The translations under genes were made by a program, and so were the position numbers. Of a stretch of DNA of 47,498 nucleotides, positions 23,339 through 33,554 are shown in pieces. How positions within the stretch are numbered: position 1 is the first letter of the stretch; each line of letters begins with the position of its first letter. The notes beneath the pieces are model-generated. The model did not search any database. It worked only from the letters and a program-made list of their open reading frames with translations, and was not told the DNA's origin. The stretch covers positions 1 to 47,498 of IMG/VR virus record IMGVR_UViG_3300037227_000088; one strand, written 5' to 3'. This DNA is from a virus.

Positions 23339-26300
23339 ATGCCGACATGTACACCGCCAGGTTGGAGTAGCTCAGGTTGGGGCTGGGATGCGTGGGGCGG
23401 TGGTGGCCCGTTACAACAAGACCTGCCCGTACACCTTCCGTTCGATGTCTATTGTGTCGGACCTTGTGAAGAGATCGGACACATCTTCGAATTCTTCCTG
23501 GTTGGAGGTTCCGGCAGTCTACAGACCGATCCGCTCACGGGCAATCTTTGGTTTGACAGTGGGGGTCAGGGTTCGGCCGCGTCAGAAGAGTGGTTGGAGA
23601 TCACCAAAACGATCCCCTCCACGTGGACGCTAGAATACACGGTCAAGTTTCACCATCTACCACCGCAGCTGACGTCCATCCAGCAGGCAATGGGGCACGT
23701 ATGGGTTGGCGTGTGGAACGAGCAGGGGGCGTCGGCCGGTCTGTTCTTTTCTGCCGCCGGCATCGGCTACGCCGCCCACCAGGACGACCCCATCATACCC
23801 ATTCCCAATAGTGAAAACCTGATCGACGAATCGAACTACTGGACCGTCAGGGTGGTGGGCAGCACATCTACCGGCGCACTTTTCATCTACGTGACGAAGA
23901 GTGCCGATCTGGATGCTGGCGGCGGTCACATGCTCCGATTCGTCCTGCCCGTTCCAGCACAGACCGGATCCCATCAGGAACACACCTACGTGAGTGTGCT
24001 GGGAACCCCGCAGATCCATAACGAACTGGAACTGCAGGGCATCTGTCTGGCGTCCAGTCCGGTCATTCCAAACATGCCGCCCATAGCCGACGCGGGCAAC
24101 GACCAAGAGTTGAGGCTCTGCACGATCGGGCAGCTGGACGGCTCTGCCTCGTACGATCCCGAAGGCGCGCCAGTCACGTGCTACTGGCGGTTGACCGACG
24201 TGCCGGTCACCAGCAGCAGTTGTTTCGAAGGATACGATGGCTGGACAGAAGCGGACCCCAGCGGTTTCGTCAACGAACTGCACACACGAAACAGCCTCGA
24301 CCCATTGGCGGGTGGCCGCACCGTATCGATCGGGGACGTGTTGGTGGTGAAGGGAGGGGCCTACACGATCCAACAGGTGATCACGACCGACCCTCTAGAT
24401 CAGATCGTGCAGATCGACGGCTACTATCTGCCGGCTGGTGAATCGTTCCCCCACTACTTCAAACTGGTGCAGCAGCAGACGCTCAACGGGGCGACCAACA
24501 CCAAACCCACATTCTACCCGGATGTCGCAGGATTCTGGCGGTTCGACCTCACCGTATCGGATGGTCAGCTATCCAGTGAACCGGCCGTCGTGGTGGTGTC
24601 GGTTCGTGAAAGTCCGGTGCCTCGAGGCTACACGCCAGACGTATCGTTCATTTGGAGCTATCTAAGCGACTTCTGGAAGTTGGTGGGTGACAAAGATTCC
24701 ATCACGACCGTGTGGAGTGCGGTCGCACAGATCGTAGCGTCTGAGTTGTTGAAGTTGTGGCAGGTCGACTACAACAAGAGTCTTCGGGACATTCAGCGGA
24801 CGATGGTGCGCAAGTGGCTGTACTACGACGTGATGGTGCAGGAGCCGTTCTTCGATTTGACTACCGTGCCGTGCCTGAACGTTACGAACGGTATGCTGAG
24901 TGGATCGGGTGGGCAGATACTACCTGCGCAACCACCGCCACCATGGCCCGCCCAACCTCTACCCTTGCAGATGAATCCGTACGGTTATCGAACTAACGTC
25001 CGGTTGGACGACAAAGGGATTCAACGAGGCGACCTGTTGGTGTTGAACGGACAGGCCTATCGGATCGACAAGCTTCTGCCACTACGTCCACACGAACCAC
25101 TGCATGGTGCGTACAGGGGCGAGTTGGTGCTGCTCGATCCGATCTACGAGATTCCATCAACCGATCCGCTTCCTAGCTGTGCCGATTGGTCAATCGTCAA
25201 GCCCACCACTTCCAGTCAGATCGATTTCTGGGGTGGGTTGGTTGTAGGATCGGCCACCGGGCAGCTGGGCGATGATGCGGTCGTCGAGGTGCTGGACAAG
25301 CAGACCGGGGCCTACCAGTTCATCAAGTGTAGGGTCTTGGGCGTCTGTTCTCAGATGCCGCACGGCATGGCGATCGATCCTACCGATTGGTCGGCATACG
25401 CGTTGGACCAGACAGGTCGATACGAACTGTACTTCGTGTCGGTGTTTCGTCGTCACTACCTGCCGATCAGTGATCGCATCCGGGATATTCCGTACCTGCA
25501 GCAACAAATCAACAACCCACCAGTTGATGAAGTGCTGCATCGAAATGTCGATTTCTTCATTGAGACGTTTCGAGGTAGATCGTGCATTCGTTTTGCAGAC
25601 GTGTGGAAGTATCCGGTCGATGACGGCCAGGGTGGAACCACCTGGCAGGACGACCCGACCCCTCCAGCTAGGCTGTGGGGCGAGTTCAACTACATTGAGA
25701 ACCTGTCGGTAGTTGAATCGAATTTCGGTGGGCCAGCCGGTTTGACGGTGGACGGATTGGCGCAGGTGTCCGCACAGATGCCTGGAGACGTGGACTATCT
25801 GTCGGCCGTGCAAGGTCTTTGGTACGTCTACTTCAACTCAGCCAGTCCGTACAACATCAGGGTTGGAGCACAGATTCTGTTGGGTCTGCCGTTTGCTGAA
25901 TCGGACGGAACCATCACGGAGATCATTCCGAACCTCAACGTGTCGGCCACCAGAATGCTGGTCAGCGATGCTGACGCCAACGGGATCGTTCGTGCGTACG
26001 ACTTTCCAGATGGTCTGAATTTGGAAACCAATCCAGAGACAGGCGCGGCATACGCGGTTGGCGACAGCATCAAACAGTTCGCTCCTATCTCGACTGGCGT
26101 GGATGTAGTCGACTACGTCAAAGACCCGTATTGGATCGCGCCGTACATCGGTCAGGGGTCTTTTTCCGAGATCCAAAAGTACTTCTACTTCCCCGTTATC
26201 ATCGAAGATGCCGCGTTCACTTTGGCAGGCGCGCTGCTGACCCGCACGTTGGTCCTCAACGTCAAGCCCAGCTACACCTATCCGATTGTGGTGGCCAAGT

Positions 26301-27337
26301 TTGCACCCGATGAGGTCGACATTGATGTGGAAGAGGACCTCATCATGACGGTCAGTATGAAGCTGCATGAAGGTCCTTGTACGCACTTTGCGCAATCGCA
26401 TCCGCACATGTGGAATGCCGGAGATACTGGACCCGTTACGGTCTTTCCTCATCCAGACGACACAGACACGTCGTTGACGTCGGTGTGGCACCGACACGAG
26501 TCGTATCCAGGCTGGTGCTCCAGCTGGAAGAGTCAGTACGGGATCAAGAACTATCCGGATGTTGGTTACGCCGACTTCTACGAGACGGACGTCTCAGGCG
26601 TGATGTTCCCGTACGATCTGCCAACCATGCCGGCACCAGATGGCTCGTTTGTGATGTTCGTACAGGCGCAGCCATACGATTTCACACCACAAGCTCTGTA
26701 CGTGGAGGTCACGATCAACACGCCCGAACCCGATCCGATCTACACGATCGAGTTGTTGATCGGAGGGGTTTCGTTCGTACCGCCCTTTACCGCCACGTTC
26801 AGTGCGGTGCCGCCCCCCGGCAGTAGGACGTTCAACACGACCGTTACGTTTCCGACGGCCGTGCCGGTTGCCGGGGATCAGCCGATCACCGCGCAATTGA
26901 CAGTCGGGCCTGGTGGCAGTGGGCAGATCGATTGGGTGGCGTGCCGATTCATCCTGTACGTGACCTACCTGTACACTTCACCGAATTGGTGGGGCCACTA
27001 CACGGGCAGCAATCAGCAGTACGACTGGCCACATGGCCAACATCCCCCGCATGGCGGCGGCGATGTGTTGTGCCCAGAACAATCGTTGGAGCTCACCACC
27101 TACGCGGATTGGTCAGCTTCAGCTGTCGTGCAGTACGGCAGCATCTTCATGTTCGGCACCCCAGTCTACCCCGCCTACGTGGACACCAGTGGGTTGACAC
27201 CTATCCTTGTGGTGGATTGGGCGTCACCTACTCACAGTGTTGCCCCAGGAACTGGCGATCCTGGTTGGAGCTTCGGTCAGACGCTTGACCCACCGGATCC
27301 CCCTTATACTGGCTACGTGTCGCACAAGTTCGTGTGA
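23339..27337 (+). CDS. Giant tail/baseplate protein with PKD domain
   Basis: 1332 residues; ATG at 23339 with AGGA about 9 nt upstream. It opens with a Trp/Gly-rich peptide ('GWSSSGWGWDAWGGGG'), followed by a beta-sandwich resembling a LamG/concanavalin-type domain (residues ~45-230). Residues ~245-425 hold a PKD-type domain split by an insertion: 'PPIADAGNDQELRL' , 'LDGSASYDPEGAPVTCYWR', later 'FDLTVSDGQLSSEPAVVVV'. After it comes a conserved-looking helical motif around residues 445-500 ('ELLKLWQVDYNKSLRDIQ' and 'RKWLYYDVMV'). The rest is beta-rich and Tyr/Pro-rich with no enzyme motif. PKD and LamG-type domains bind surface polymers in adhesins. Structural role in the tail is inferred from position and size. 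Confidence 0.7.
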   Translation: MPTCTPPGWSSSGWGWDAWGGGGPLQQDLPVHLPFDVYCVGPCEEIGHIFEFFLVGGSGSLQTDPLTGNLWFDSGGQGSAASEEWLEITKTIPSTWTLEYTVKFHHLPPQLTSIQQAMGHVWVGVWNEQGASAGLFFSAAGIGYAAHQDDPIIPIPNSENLIDESNYWTVRVVGSTSTGALFIYVTKSADLDAGGGHMLRFVLPVPAQTGSHQEHTYVSVLGTPQIHNELELQGICLASSPVIPNMPPIADAGNDQELRLCTIGQLDGSASYDPEGAPVTCYWRLTDVPVTSSSCFEGYDGWTEADPSGFVNELHTRNSLDPLAGGRTVSIGDVLVVKGGAYTIQQVITTDPLDQIVQIDGYYLPAGESFPHYFKLVQQQTLNGATNTKPTFYPDVAGFWRFDLTVSDGQLSSEPAVVVVSVRESPVPRGYTPDVSFIWSYLSDFWKLVGDKDSITTVWSAVAQIVASELLKLWQVDYNKSLRDIQRTMVRKWLYYDVMVQEPFFDLTTVPCLNVTNGMLSGSGGQILPAQPPPPWPAQPLPLQMNPYGYRTNVRLDDKGIQRGDLLVLNGQAYRIDKLLPLRPHEPLHGAYRGELVLLDPIYEIPSTDPLPSCADWSIVKPTTSSQIDFWGGLVVGSATGQLGDDAVVEVLDKQTGAYQFIKCRVLGVCSQMPHGMAIDPTDWSAYALDQTGRYELYFVSVFRRHYLPISDRIRDIPYLQQQINNPPVDEVLHRNVDFFIETFRGRSCIRFADVWKYPVDDGQGGTTWQDDPTPPARLWGEFNYIENLSVVESNFGGPAGLTVDGLAQVSAQMPGDVDYLSAVQGLWYVYFNSASPYNIRVGAQILLGLPFAESDGTITEIIPNLNVSATRMLVSDADANGIVRAYDFPDGLNLETNPETGAAYAVGDSIKQFAPISTGVDVVDYVKDPYWIAPYIGQGSFSEIQKYFYFPVIIEDAAFTLAGALLTRTLVLNVKPSYTYPIVVAKFAPDEVDIDVEEDLIMTVSMKLHEGPCTHFAQSHPHMWNAGDTGPVTVFPHPDDTDTSLTSVWHRHESYPGWCSSWKSQYGIKNYPDVGYADFYETDVSGVMFPYDLPTMPAPDGSFVMFVQAQPYDFTPQALYVEVTINTPEPDPIYTIELLIGGVSFVPPFTATFSAVPPPGSRTFNTTVTFPTAVPVAGDQPITAQLTVGPGGSGQIDWVACRFILYVTYLYTSPNWWGHYTGSNQQYDWPHGQHPPHGGGDVLCPEQSLELTTYADWSASAVVQYGSIFMFGTPVYPAYVDTSGLTPILVVDWASPTHSVAPGTGDPGWSFGQTLDPPDPPYTGYVSHKFV

Positions 27338-27358
27338 ACGGTGTAGGATACAGAAATC

Positions 27359-28078
27359 ATGCGAAGCCTGTTCAGTCGTCTGTTTGGCCCTCGTGGTAGG
27401 TTGCTGGAGCACTTGGAGGTCAAGCAGAACCTCAAGTTAGTGGCACGCGAACGAGGAAAGATCGTGGCGGTGCGCGACACCCACAACATCTTTCTGGATG
27501 TTGGGCGCGATTGGCTGTCCCATTTGATATCGTTGGCCAGCATGCCGCCGTACGCCACGTTCGCGACCGATGCCAACTACTACCAGCCGCACCGGTTGGT
27601 CAGGTACATGTGCATGGGGGTGGGCGGCAACAAACAGGTCTACCCGAAGGCCGCGTTCAACGTGGCACCACTCAATCTGTACGCAGCTGGCGGGGCGGTG
27701 TGGCCCCCACCGTTTGCACAGACCGATACGGACCCGGCGGTATTTGCGTTGGAAGCGCCGGTCATCACGTTGATGAACGGCCATGCCGTACCCGAACAGG
27801 GATGCAAGTGGCTGGCTCAAATTGCCGTACCAACCTTTCCGGGCACCAGTCCGGGCGAGGTCACGTTCACGCACGTGTTTCTGGAGACTGAACTGTCTGA
27901 CGCACCGTTCGATCTCATTCCATTGAGCGAGATCGGACTGTTTGTCGATGAAGTGTCGGCAACCTACCCCGTGACCATGCCGACCAGTCCGGGTTCTATG
28001 ATCGCGTACAACACGTTCAACACCCTTTCGAAAACCAACGCCATTGCCATCCAGGTCGACTGGACGTTCCGCTTCTGA
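27359..28078 (+). CDS. Tail protein, unknown family
   Basis: 239 residues; ATG 27359, with TAGGAT (27344-27349) as a weak ribosome-site-like stretch. The N-terminus is basic (MRSLFSRLFGPRGRL). The region 'VAVRDTHNIFLDVGRDWLSH' and 'VRYMCMGVGGN' is a pattern known from tail proteins that start 'THN...G...L..LI' and then have a 'GVG' loop; the remainder is a beta-rich domain ending in 'QVDWTFRF'. It is likely a structural tail piece linking fibres to baseplate. The stop lies 8 nt before the next start, so it is in the same operon. Confidence 0.65.
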   Translation: MRSLFSRLFGPRGRLLEHLEVKQNLKLVARERGKIVAVRDTHNIFLDVGRDWLSHLISLASMPPYATFATDANYYQPHRLVRYMCMGVGGNKQVYPKAAFNVAPLNLYAAGGAVWPPPFAQTDTDPAVFALEAPVITLMNGHAVPEQGCKWLAQIAVPTFPGTSPGEVTFTHVFLETELSDAPFDLIPLSEIGLFVDEVSATYPVTMPTSPGSMIAYNTFNTLSKTNAIAIQVDWTFRF

Positions 28079-28086
28079 GGTTGAAG

Positions 28087-30843
28087 ATGACGACCCCCAA
28101 GTTCCATAGGTTGACCGCTCCATCGTCTACTGGCGATTACGTACGCGACGTTGGCGATGTCGATTGGATGAACAATGATCCGGCTGACCCCAGCACGCAG
28201 GCGCCAGCTGATGGTGCGGTTGTCAATCCAGCCAATCCCTACGTGGGCACCCGATTCGTTGCCGGTACGGAAGATGCTGTTGATGTGTACGCCAATAGAC
28301 CGCACAACGCCTTGTCTTGGAACACCGATCAGCTGGACAACGCGATCAGACGGGGGATTGCCAAGTTGGAACGGATCACCTGGACGGTGGGGGCGCCGAC
28401 CGATACGTTCAGCGGGTTCGACCCCGGTACACTAGTGTGGACGGGTGCGGGCGTGCCGGCTCAGAACATCGAGTTGGTTCGGCAGTCGGACATGTCCAAC
28501 TTGGTAACGAGTGTTGGTGGGAAGGTGCAGGCCAGCTCGTGGGTGGTGGCGGCAGACGATGCGGCTGGTTTTGGTGAAATCACCAGCGTGACGTTCAACG
28601 AGACGATCCCAGCCGGCACCTACTACGTGTTTTATGGAGCAAAGACGGCGGTGGCCGAGTTGGATAGGGATGCCATGTTCGCCTATCTGTTGCACGGCAT
28701 TCCACAGATTGCTCCGAAGGTGCAGGTGTTGTTTCAACAGTTGCACGCTCCCGTAGGTTCAGCGTGGCAACAGCTGTGGGACGATGCTTGGGGCACGACC
28801 ATCGAGGAGCTGGCCCGAAGCGGGTTGAACGAACGGTATGGCCGTAGTCACTACGCCAACGCACTGATGACGCCCAACCCGTACGATACCGTCACGGCCG
28901 TGGATAATGGCTGGCCGCTGTCTGATTCGGCCGACACCCCCGGTTCAGGTGGTTGGATACTTCGACGCGGACCCGCCCCTACTGTGGTGAGCAACCGGGT
29001 GGCTGGTTCGCCACTACTGACCGACAAGCTGAACGCGTGTTGGCGGACCGTCATGTCCGATGCCTACGCGACCCACGGTGGATCGGTTGGGGTGGCCATA
29101 CAGGGCGCCAGACCGTTGTTCGACGATTCACACCAACGAGGACCGGGTTTGGCCGCTCAGTTGACTCATCGACCCTGCAGAATGCAGCTTGGCGAGTGGT
29201 ACTCCACCGATGGTTGGACGGTCATACCAGATGGCGGCAACGCTTCTGTCACGTACGGCACGGTCGGCGGGAACACAGAATTGGTCTGCACACTCACCGA
29301 TGTGGGCGCCCATTTCTTCCTGACCTCGGGGGGCAACTACACGGCCATCACGACCGGCATGGACATGTTGGAGTTGGTGGATCCGGCGGATGGAACGGCG
29401 AAGTTCTGGGTGATCAACCAGTTGACCGACGCGACCCATTGCACGTTGCGCCAACTAAACGGCGACCTTGCGCCAGTCGGTAAGGCCAACGGGGGCTACG
29501 TCAATGGTTCACCCACGACCGTGACGGTCACGTGGCACACGCCCATCAGTTCGACCAGCGATGGGGCGGCCGAACGCCAGCTGCAAGTGGCCTGCGCCAA
29601 CAGTCTGTACGACCCCGGCTACCTGGCGCTGCCCGCCCCCATCAACTACGGGACCGTCTTCATGGCTGGGTTGCCCTACTTGGGGTTGACCGAGAACATG
29701 TCGACCGGTCAGATCCAACAGTTCGACCAGTCGGTCGTGTCGATCTTTGGTTCGGTGGTGGGTGGCTCGCCCGTCCCCCATCCCGACACCGCCCTTCGGA
29801 TTGGCTGCAGGTCCGCAACGGTCGATCCGTTGGGGCAATCAGCCCCGACCGTTTACGCCACCATCTTGTCGAACGGGTTCACTTACCTGCCCAAGCTGTT
29901 CGTTGGGGCGATCGGTATGTACGACGTGATGGCTGAAGACATAACCGTCGAGTCCTCACTGCTTTTTCCAGGAGTCGGTTCATCGATCGTATTGCAAGGA
30001 AACAACGCCCTATTGCACCTGTTGGGCACCGATGCACACCTGACTATGGCAGGAATACGCGCGGCATTGTCGTTGTCGGGCAACAATGCCAGCATCACGA
30101 TGCCAGGCAGCGCCGCCTCTATACAGATGTTGGGTGCCTACGCGTATATCGAGGTCCCGACCGTGGTGATCGATACGGTAGAGACTCTTGGGTCGGCTGG
30201 ATTACTGTTCCAAACGGATAGAAGCAACAACCACAACTACATGCAACTCAGCGCCGATATGGCGCAGATATCGCTATCCAGTGATGTCGGTCAAGTGATG
30301 TTGAACTACCAGAACGCCACCACCATCTTGGAGGCGAAGGGTGGGATTGGCTACGGATTCTGTGACACGTTAGGCTTTAGGAACAGCACGGTCACGCACA
30401 AAAATTTAGAAGTGAATGTGGAATCTGCGAACACAGACGTTTATGTAGATGTGCGCCTGACCACCACACTAAACATCAACAAGTGGGATTACGAAGTCAA
30501 CGCCGCCAACCTACACATCAAACTGCTGGGTGCTGGACTGTTGGCAGATCCAGACGTGAACAACGGCTACACCTATCGGTTGTGTGTCTACTTTGATCCA
30601 GAAGGCAGTCTTCCGGTGCAAGATGCCACGTTGACGATGACGTTCGAGGCGGGGGATAGCGCCGTATCGGTTGGAACGGCCGGTCCATACACACTGTTGT
30701 ACGATAGCGATACCAGCATCCCGCTCTACTACATGCGGGTGTTCGATGTGTTCGTAGGATTGAAGCTGCCCAACAGCGCGCCAACTATCGTGAACGTCGG
30801 CGTGTTCGGAGTTGGTGATGGAATGTACAATGTTCCCGCATAG
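28087..30843 (+). CDS. Large tail fibre/structural protein
   Basis: 918 residues from ATG 28087, with GAGG at 28077-28080 placed 6 nt upstream; a TTG at 28081 in frame is less likely. Residues 1-300 are mixed, with helices near 200-245 ('IAPKVQVLFQQLHAPVGSAW'). The middle has Gly/Thr-rich strands. Around residues 620-700 are short regular repeats of hydrophobic strands ('IVLQGNNALLHLLGTDAHLT', 'GNNASITMPGSAASIQM') that look like a beta-helix. The C-terminal ~180 residues form a separate beta domain. Likely a fibre or tailspike; no catalytic residues of a depolymerase were recognised. Confidence 0.7.
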   Translation: MTTPKFHRLTAPSSTGDYVRDVGDVDWMNNDPADPSTQAPADGAVVNPANPYVGTRFVAGTEDAVDVYANRPHNALSWNTDQLDNAIRRGIAKLERITWTVGAPTDTFSGFDPGTLVWTGAGVPAQNIELVRQSDMSNLVTSVGGKVQASSWVVAADDAAGFGEITSVTFNETIPAGTYYVFYGAKTAVAELDRDAMFAYLLHGIPQIAPKVQVLFQQLHAPVGSAWQQLWDDAWGTTIEELARSGLNERYGRSHYANALMTPNPYDTVTAVDNGWPLSDSADTPGSGGWILRRGPAPTVVSNRVAGSPLLTDKLNACWRTVMSDAYATHGGSVGVAIQGARPLFDDSHQRGPGLAAQLTHRPCRMQLGEWYSTDGWTVIPDGGNASVTYGTVGGNTELVCTLTDVGAHFFLTSGGNYTAITTGMDMLELVDPADGTAKFWVINQLTDATHCTLRQLNGDLAPVGKANGGYVNGSPTTVTVTWHTPISSTSDGAAERQLQVACANSLYDPGYLALPAPINYGTVFMAGLPYLGLTENMSTGQIQQFDQSVVSIFGSVVGGSPVPHPDTALRIGCRSATVDPLGQSAPTVYATILSNGFTYLPKLFVGAIGMYDVMAEDITVESSLLFPGVGSSIVLQGNNALLHLLGTDAHLTMAGIRAALSLSGNNASITMPGSAASIQMLGAYAYIEVPTVVIDTVETLGSAGLLFQTDRSNNHNYMQLSADMAQISLSSDVGQVMLNYQNATTILEAKGGIGYGFCDTLGFRNSTVTHKNLEVNVESANTDVYVDVRLTTTLNINKWDYEVNAANLHIKLLGAGLLADPDVNNGYTYRLCVYFDPEGSLPVQDATLTMTFEAGDSAVSVGTAGPYTLLYDSDTSIPLYYMRVFDVFVGLKLPNSAPTIVNVGVFGVGDGMYNVPA

Positions 30844-30852
30844 GAGATGACC

Positions 30853-31104
30853 ATGACGACCAGCAAGGATAATTGGGATGCATTCGTTGCGGCGGGGGCC
30901 GAGTACATGACTTTTGCGAACAATCGACAGCCGGGAGTGTCCCCGAGTGGATCAGAGGTTACGGCGTTGGCCTCCTGGCAGACTGCCTACACCTATCTGC
31001 TCACGTCAGACCAAAAGGCACAGTATGCTGCCATGGGTGGTCCAAATGTCATTCTTCGACACGCGCAATCGATAGGTGGCTTTAGAAACACCCCTCCCGG
31101 ATGA
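30853..31104 (+). CDS. Small unknown protein in tail operon
   Basis: 83 residues. AGGAG at 30842-30846 sits directly next to the ATG at 30847 but 6 nt from the ATG at 30853, so the second ATG is chosen. The protein is short, helical and aromatic ('WDAFVAAGAEYMTFANN', 'ASWQTAYTYLLTSDQ'). It resembles no family I know. Probably a small tail or head component. Confidence 0.65.
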   Translation: MTTSKDNWDAFVAAGAEYMTFANNRQPGVSPSGSEVTALASWQTAYTYLLTSDQKAQYAAMGGPNVILRHAQSIGGFRNTPPG

Positions 31105-31155
31105 TTCGTCAACTACCCCTGACTGAAGGCAGTGGCTTGAAGGAAAGCAAAGCTG

Positions 31156-32031
31156 ATGCGATCTAACAGGGGAAAGCAGTTCAGTTCCAGTAACAGACAG
31201 CAACAGCAAACCACTGATGCCAACGACCACAAGCGCGAAGAGCAGATGAAAGCAACTGATTTCTGTTTCAACATCGGTCCCGTGTTTTCACCGGACAGAC
31301 AGGCGGCAATCGTCCAGGCGGTGGCGTCCGGCCAGTACCTGCCGATCTGTTGGGAGCCGGTGATCGCACGACACCCAGATGGCCGAACCTTCACCCTGTG
31401 GGTGGCGAACGATTGCCTGAAGATCGGTGAGCCGGACGATTTCGTTCGAATCAACTGCTCCCACATGGATGCCCAACGGATCGCCGACCTGTTGGACTGT
31501 AGATTGCCGACCGAACGGATGGTCGACCTCATCCACCTGCAGGCTGACATGTCGATCGAACCCTGCACCAGCCAGGCGGACGCCCAAATGGCGTCGACCA
31601 GTAGGATGCAGCAGCATTCCGCTGCCGTGTCAAAGAGGATTGGCCCGCCCGAACGGCTCAATCCTCTGGTCTGTACGGTCGGAAAAGATTGGGTGCTGAC
31701 CAATCGGTATCCAGACAACAACACGGCCGCCAACTACGGGTGGCACACCAAATTGGCATCCGACCCCAACCACCCAGAAAACGGCCCCTACGTCTGTCGG
31801 GTCGGCTACGTGTGGCAGCCCTTGAGCTTCAGGCACAACATACTGCACTGCGATTATTCACAGACCTTCCGACCTATCGGGCGATTCGTAGATGTGGCGG
31901 ACCTTGAGGGGGCGGTCACCCAAATGGAATTGGACTGCTTGTTGGTCGACCCGCTACTGGCCAACCTGTTCAGCTATGAGGGGCCGCTAAAATGGACCCG
32001 TCATCCGGGTGTTCCAAAAATCAATGGCTAA
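31156..32031 (+). CDS. Unknown protein with conserved His/Asp motif
   Basis: 291 residues from ATG 31156 (AAGGAAAG upstream); a second ATG at 31246 is possible, because the first ~30 residues are polar, Gln/Ser-rich linker. Two parts follow. Residues ~40-130 form an alpha/beta domain ending in 'AQRIADLLDCRLPTERM'. The second part has striking conserved-looking motifs: 'NYGWHTKLASDPNHPENG', 'YVWQPLSFRHNILHCDYSQT' and 'LLVDPLLANLFSYEGPLKW'. Pairs of His plus Asp in such loops could bind metal. The combination may be an enzyme acting on the cell envelope, but I cannot name the family. The gene lies among tail genes and may be carried as a virion or accessory protein. Confidence 0.65.
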   Translation: MRSNRGKQFSSSNRQQQQTTDANDHKREEQMKATDFCFNIGPVFSPDRQAAIVQAVASGQYLPICWEPVIARHPDGRTFTLWVANDCLKIGEPDDFVRINCSHMDAQRIADLLDCRLPTERMVDLIHLQADMSIEPCTSQADAQMASTSRMQQHSAAVSKRIGPPERLNPLVCTVGKDWVLTNRYPDNNTAANYGWHTKLASDPNHPENGPYVCRVGYVWQPLSFRHNILHCDYSQTFRPIGRFVDVADLEGAVTQMELDCLLVDPLLANLFSYEGPLKWTRHPGVPKING

Positions 32032-32126
32032 CAAAACGGTTCTGGCTGGTGGGCTTCCAATAGCAGGCCACCACGCTGTAGGATAGGACAACAGCTTGTG
32101 CGGCGGTGCCGCCAGGAGGATACGCA

Positions 32127-33542
32127 ATGAGTTCGAAATCGATGAAGGGAAAGGGCCCGGCGGTACCGCATTTGGCTAGCAAGCCGGGCGGTTGGCAGGG
32201 CGAAATCTGGGATCTTCGTAACGACGCTGATGAAGCGTTCGTCAACTTGGAGACCCCTGGCAACGGCGGCACCGGTGTGATGGCCGTTCAAGAGTGGACC
32301 ACCCCGTTGGCCGCCAACGCCACCTACGTGCTGGGCGCAACGTCCGCCACTACCGTGGCCAAGACGGTCTCGACCTTCACGCACGCGACCCTGCCGCACG
32401 CACGATCCATCGACGTGGCCTGCACGGTCACGGGCGTGGGTGCGGGTTCGGTAGTGGTGCACGGCACCGATATTGACGGTCTTGCCAAGAGCGAGAGCTA
32501 CACGGTTCCAGCTGCAACCGCGACGGTCAACGGCAATGGCGCGTTCGCTACCATCACGTCGGTGGTCCTTCCCCCAACAACCGCTGGCATGTCTGCCCTG
32601 TCCATCACGGTAGGGTCGGGCGCCAAACTTGGGTTGTGCAGCAAGGTCAAGGTTCGCAACGGCACGCCCGCCATCTGGGTGGAGCTGGAAAGTGGCGTGG
32701 CCGTTGGTGGTGCTGGTGTGGTGGCGACCGCCACCAACCAGACGACCATCGCGACCAACAACACGGAGTCGGCCCACACGCACGTGATCTCGAGCGCCAC
32801 CCCCATCATCACATGTGCCAGTAGCTACAAACAACAGGCCCACACGCTCAAAGCGCCGGGTGGCAACTACCACGCGCAGTTTGCAGCAGGTGCGGCCATC
32901 GACCACGCGATCAGCGGGGCCGAGCAATTGATCATCTGCACGCCCCCCCGTACCGTGCAGATCGCTCGAGGTGGTGCCGGTGCCGCTACCGTCTATACAG
33001 TGACGGGCACGGACTACGCGGGCAACGTTCTGATCGAAACGATCAACTCAAACGGCGCCTTTACGGTGCAGGGCACCAAGGCGTTCGCCACCATCACGCA
33101 CTTCGCCTCCAACGTGGATCCGACTGTCACGACCGACCTGCAGGTTGGCAACGGGTTCAGTCTTTGCTGCACGCCCAGCAGCATCGACAGTCTTGGCGAA
33201 GATGGTGTTGTGGCCGTCATCGTCAGTTCGGATCTTACGACCGGTACGGTCGTGCCGACCACCGTACCGAACGCCGCCCACACCTACACGGTCAAGTTCA
33301 GGGTGTTGCCGACCGCCACACAGGCGGCGCACGACCATGGAGCCGCGACCGCTGCCGGTTCGGCCCACACCCACGTGCAAGTGACCCACAACCACACGCA
33401 AGACCCCCACAGCCACGGCGGCACGACCCCCGGAACCGTCACGGCACCGGCGGTCGGCCTACCGTATGGCTGCTACATCCCGACCAACGCACCCAACGCT
33501 TCGCGCAACTACGCGCTTGTTTTCGAGCGGGATTTGACCTAA
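32127..33542 (+). CDS. Fibre protein with duplicated domain and HxH-rich tip
   Basis: 471 residues; ATG 32127 follows AGGAGG at 32114-32119. After a short head segment come two copies of one beta domain (about residues 60-175 and 265-355), seen as 'YTVTGTDYAGNVLIETI' with 'GTKAFATITH' in the second copy and 'VVVHGTDIDGLAKSESY' with 'GNGAFATITSVV' in the first. Residues ~402-433 are His-rich with four HxH motifs (HDH, HTH, HNH, HSH); another HTH lies near residue 220. In phage T4 gp37, HxH motifs bind iron along the fibre tip, so a metal-stabilised tip is inferred. The protein ends 'NYALVFERDLT'. It is the last gene of the + strand tail operon and converges with the - strand operon 12 nt away. 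Confidence 0.75.
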   Translation: MSSKSMKGKGPAVPHLASKPGGWQGEIWDLRNDADEAFVNLETPGNGGTGVMAVQEWTTPLAANATYVLGATSATTVAKTVSTFTHATLPHARSIDVACTVTGVGAGSVVVHGTDIDGLAKSESYTVPAATATVNGNGAFATITSVVLPPTTAGMSALSITVGSGAKLGLCSKVKVRNGTPAIWVELESGVAVGGAGVVATATNQTTIATNNTESAHTHVISSATPIITCASSYKQQAHTLKAPGGNYHAQFAAGAAIDHAISGAEQLIICTPPRTVQIARGGAGAATVYTVTGTDYAGNVLIETINSNGAFTVQGTKAFATITHFASNVDPTVTTDLQVGNGFSLCCTPSSIDSLGEDGVVAVIVSSDLTTGTVVPTTVPNAAHTYTVKFRVLPTATQAAHDHGAATAAGSAHTHVQVTHNHTQDPHSHGGTTPGTVTAPAVGLPYGCYIPTNAPNASRNYALVFERDLT

Positions 33543-33554
33543 CGGGTCGGTCTG

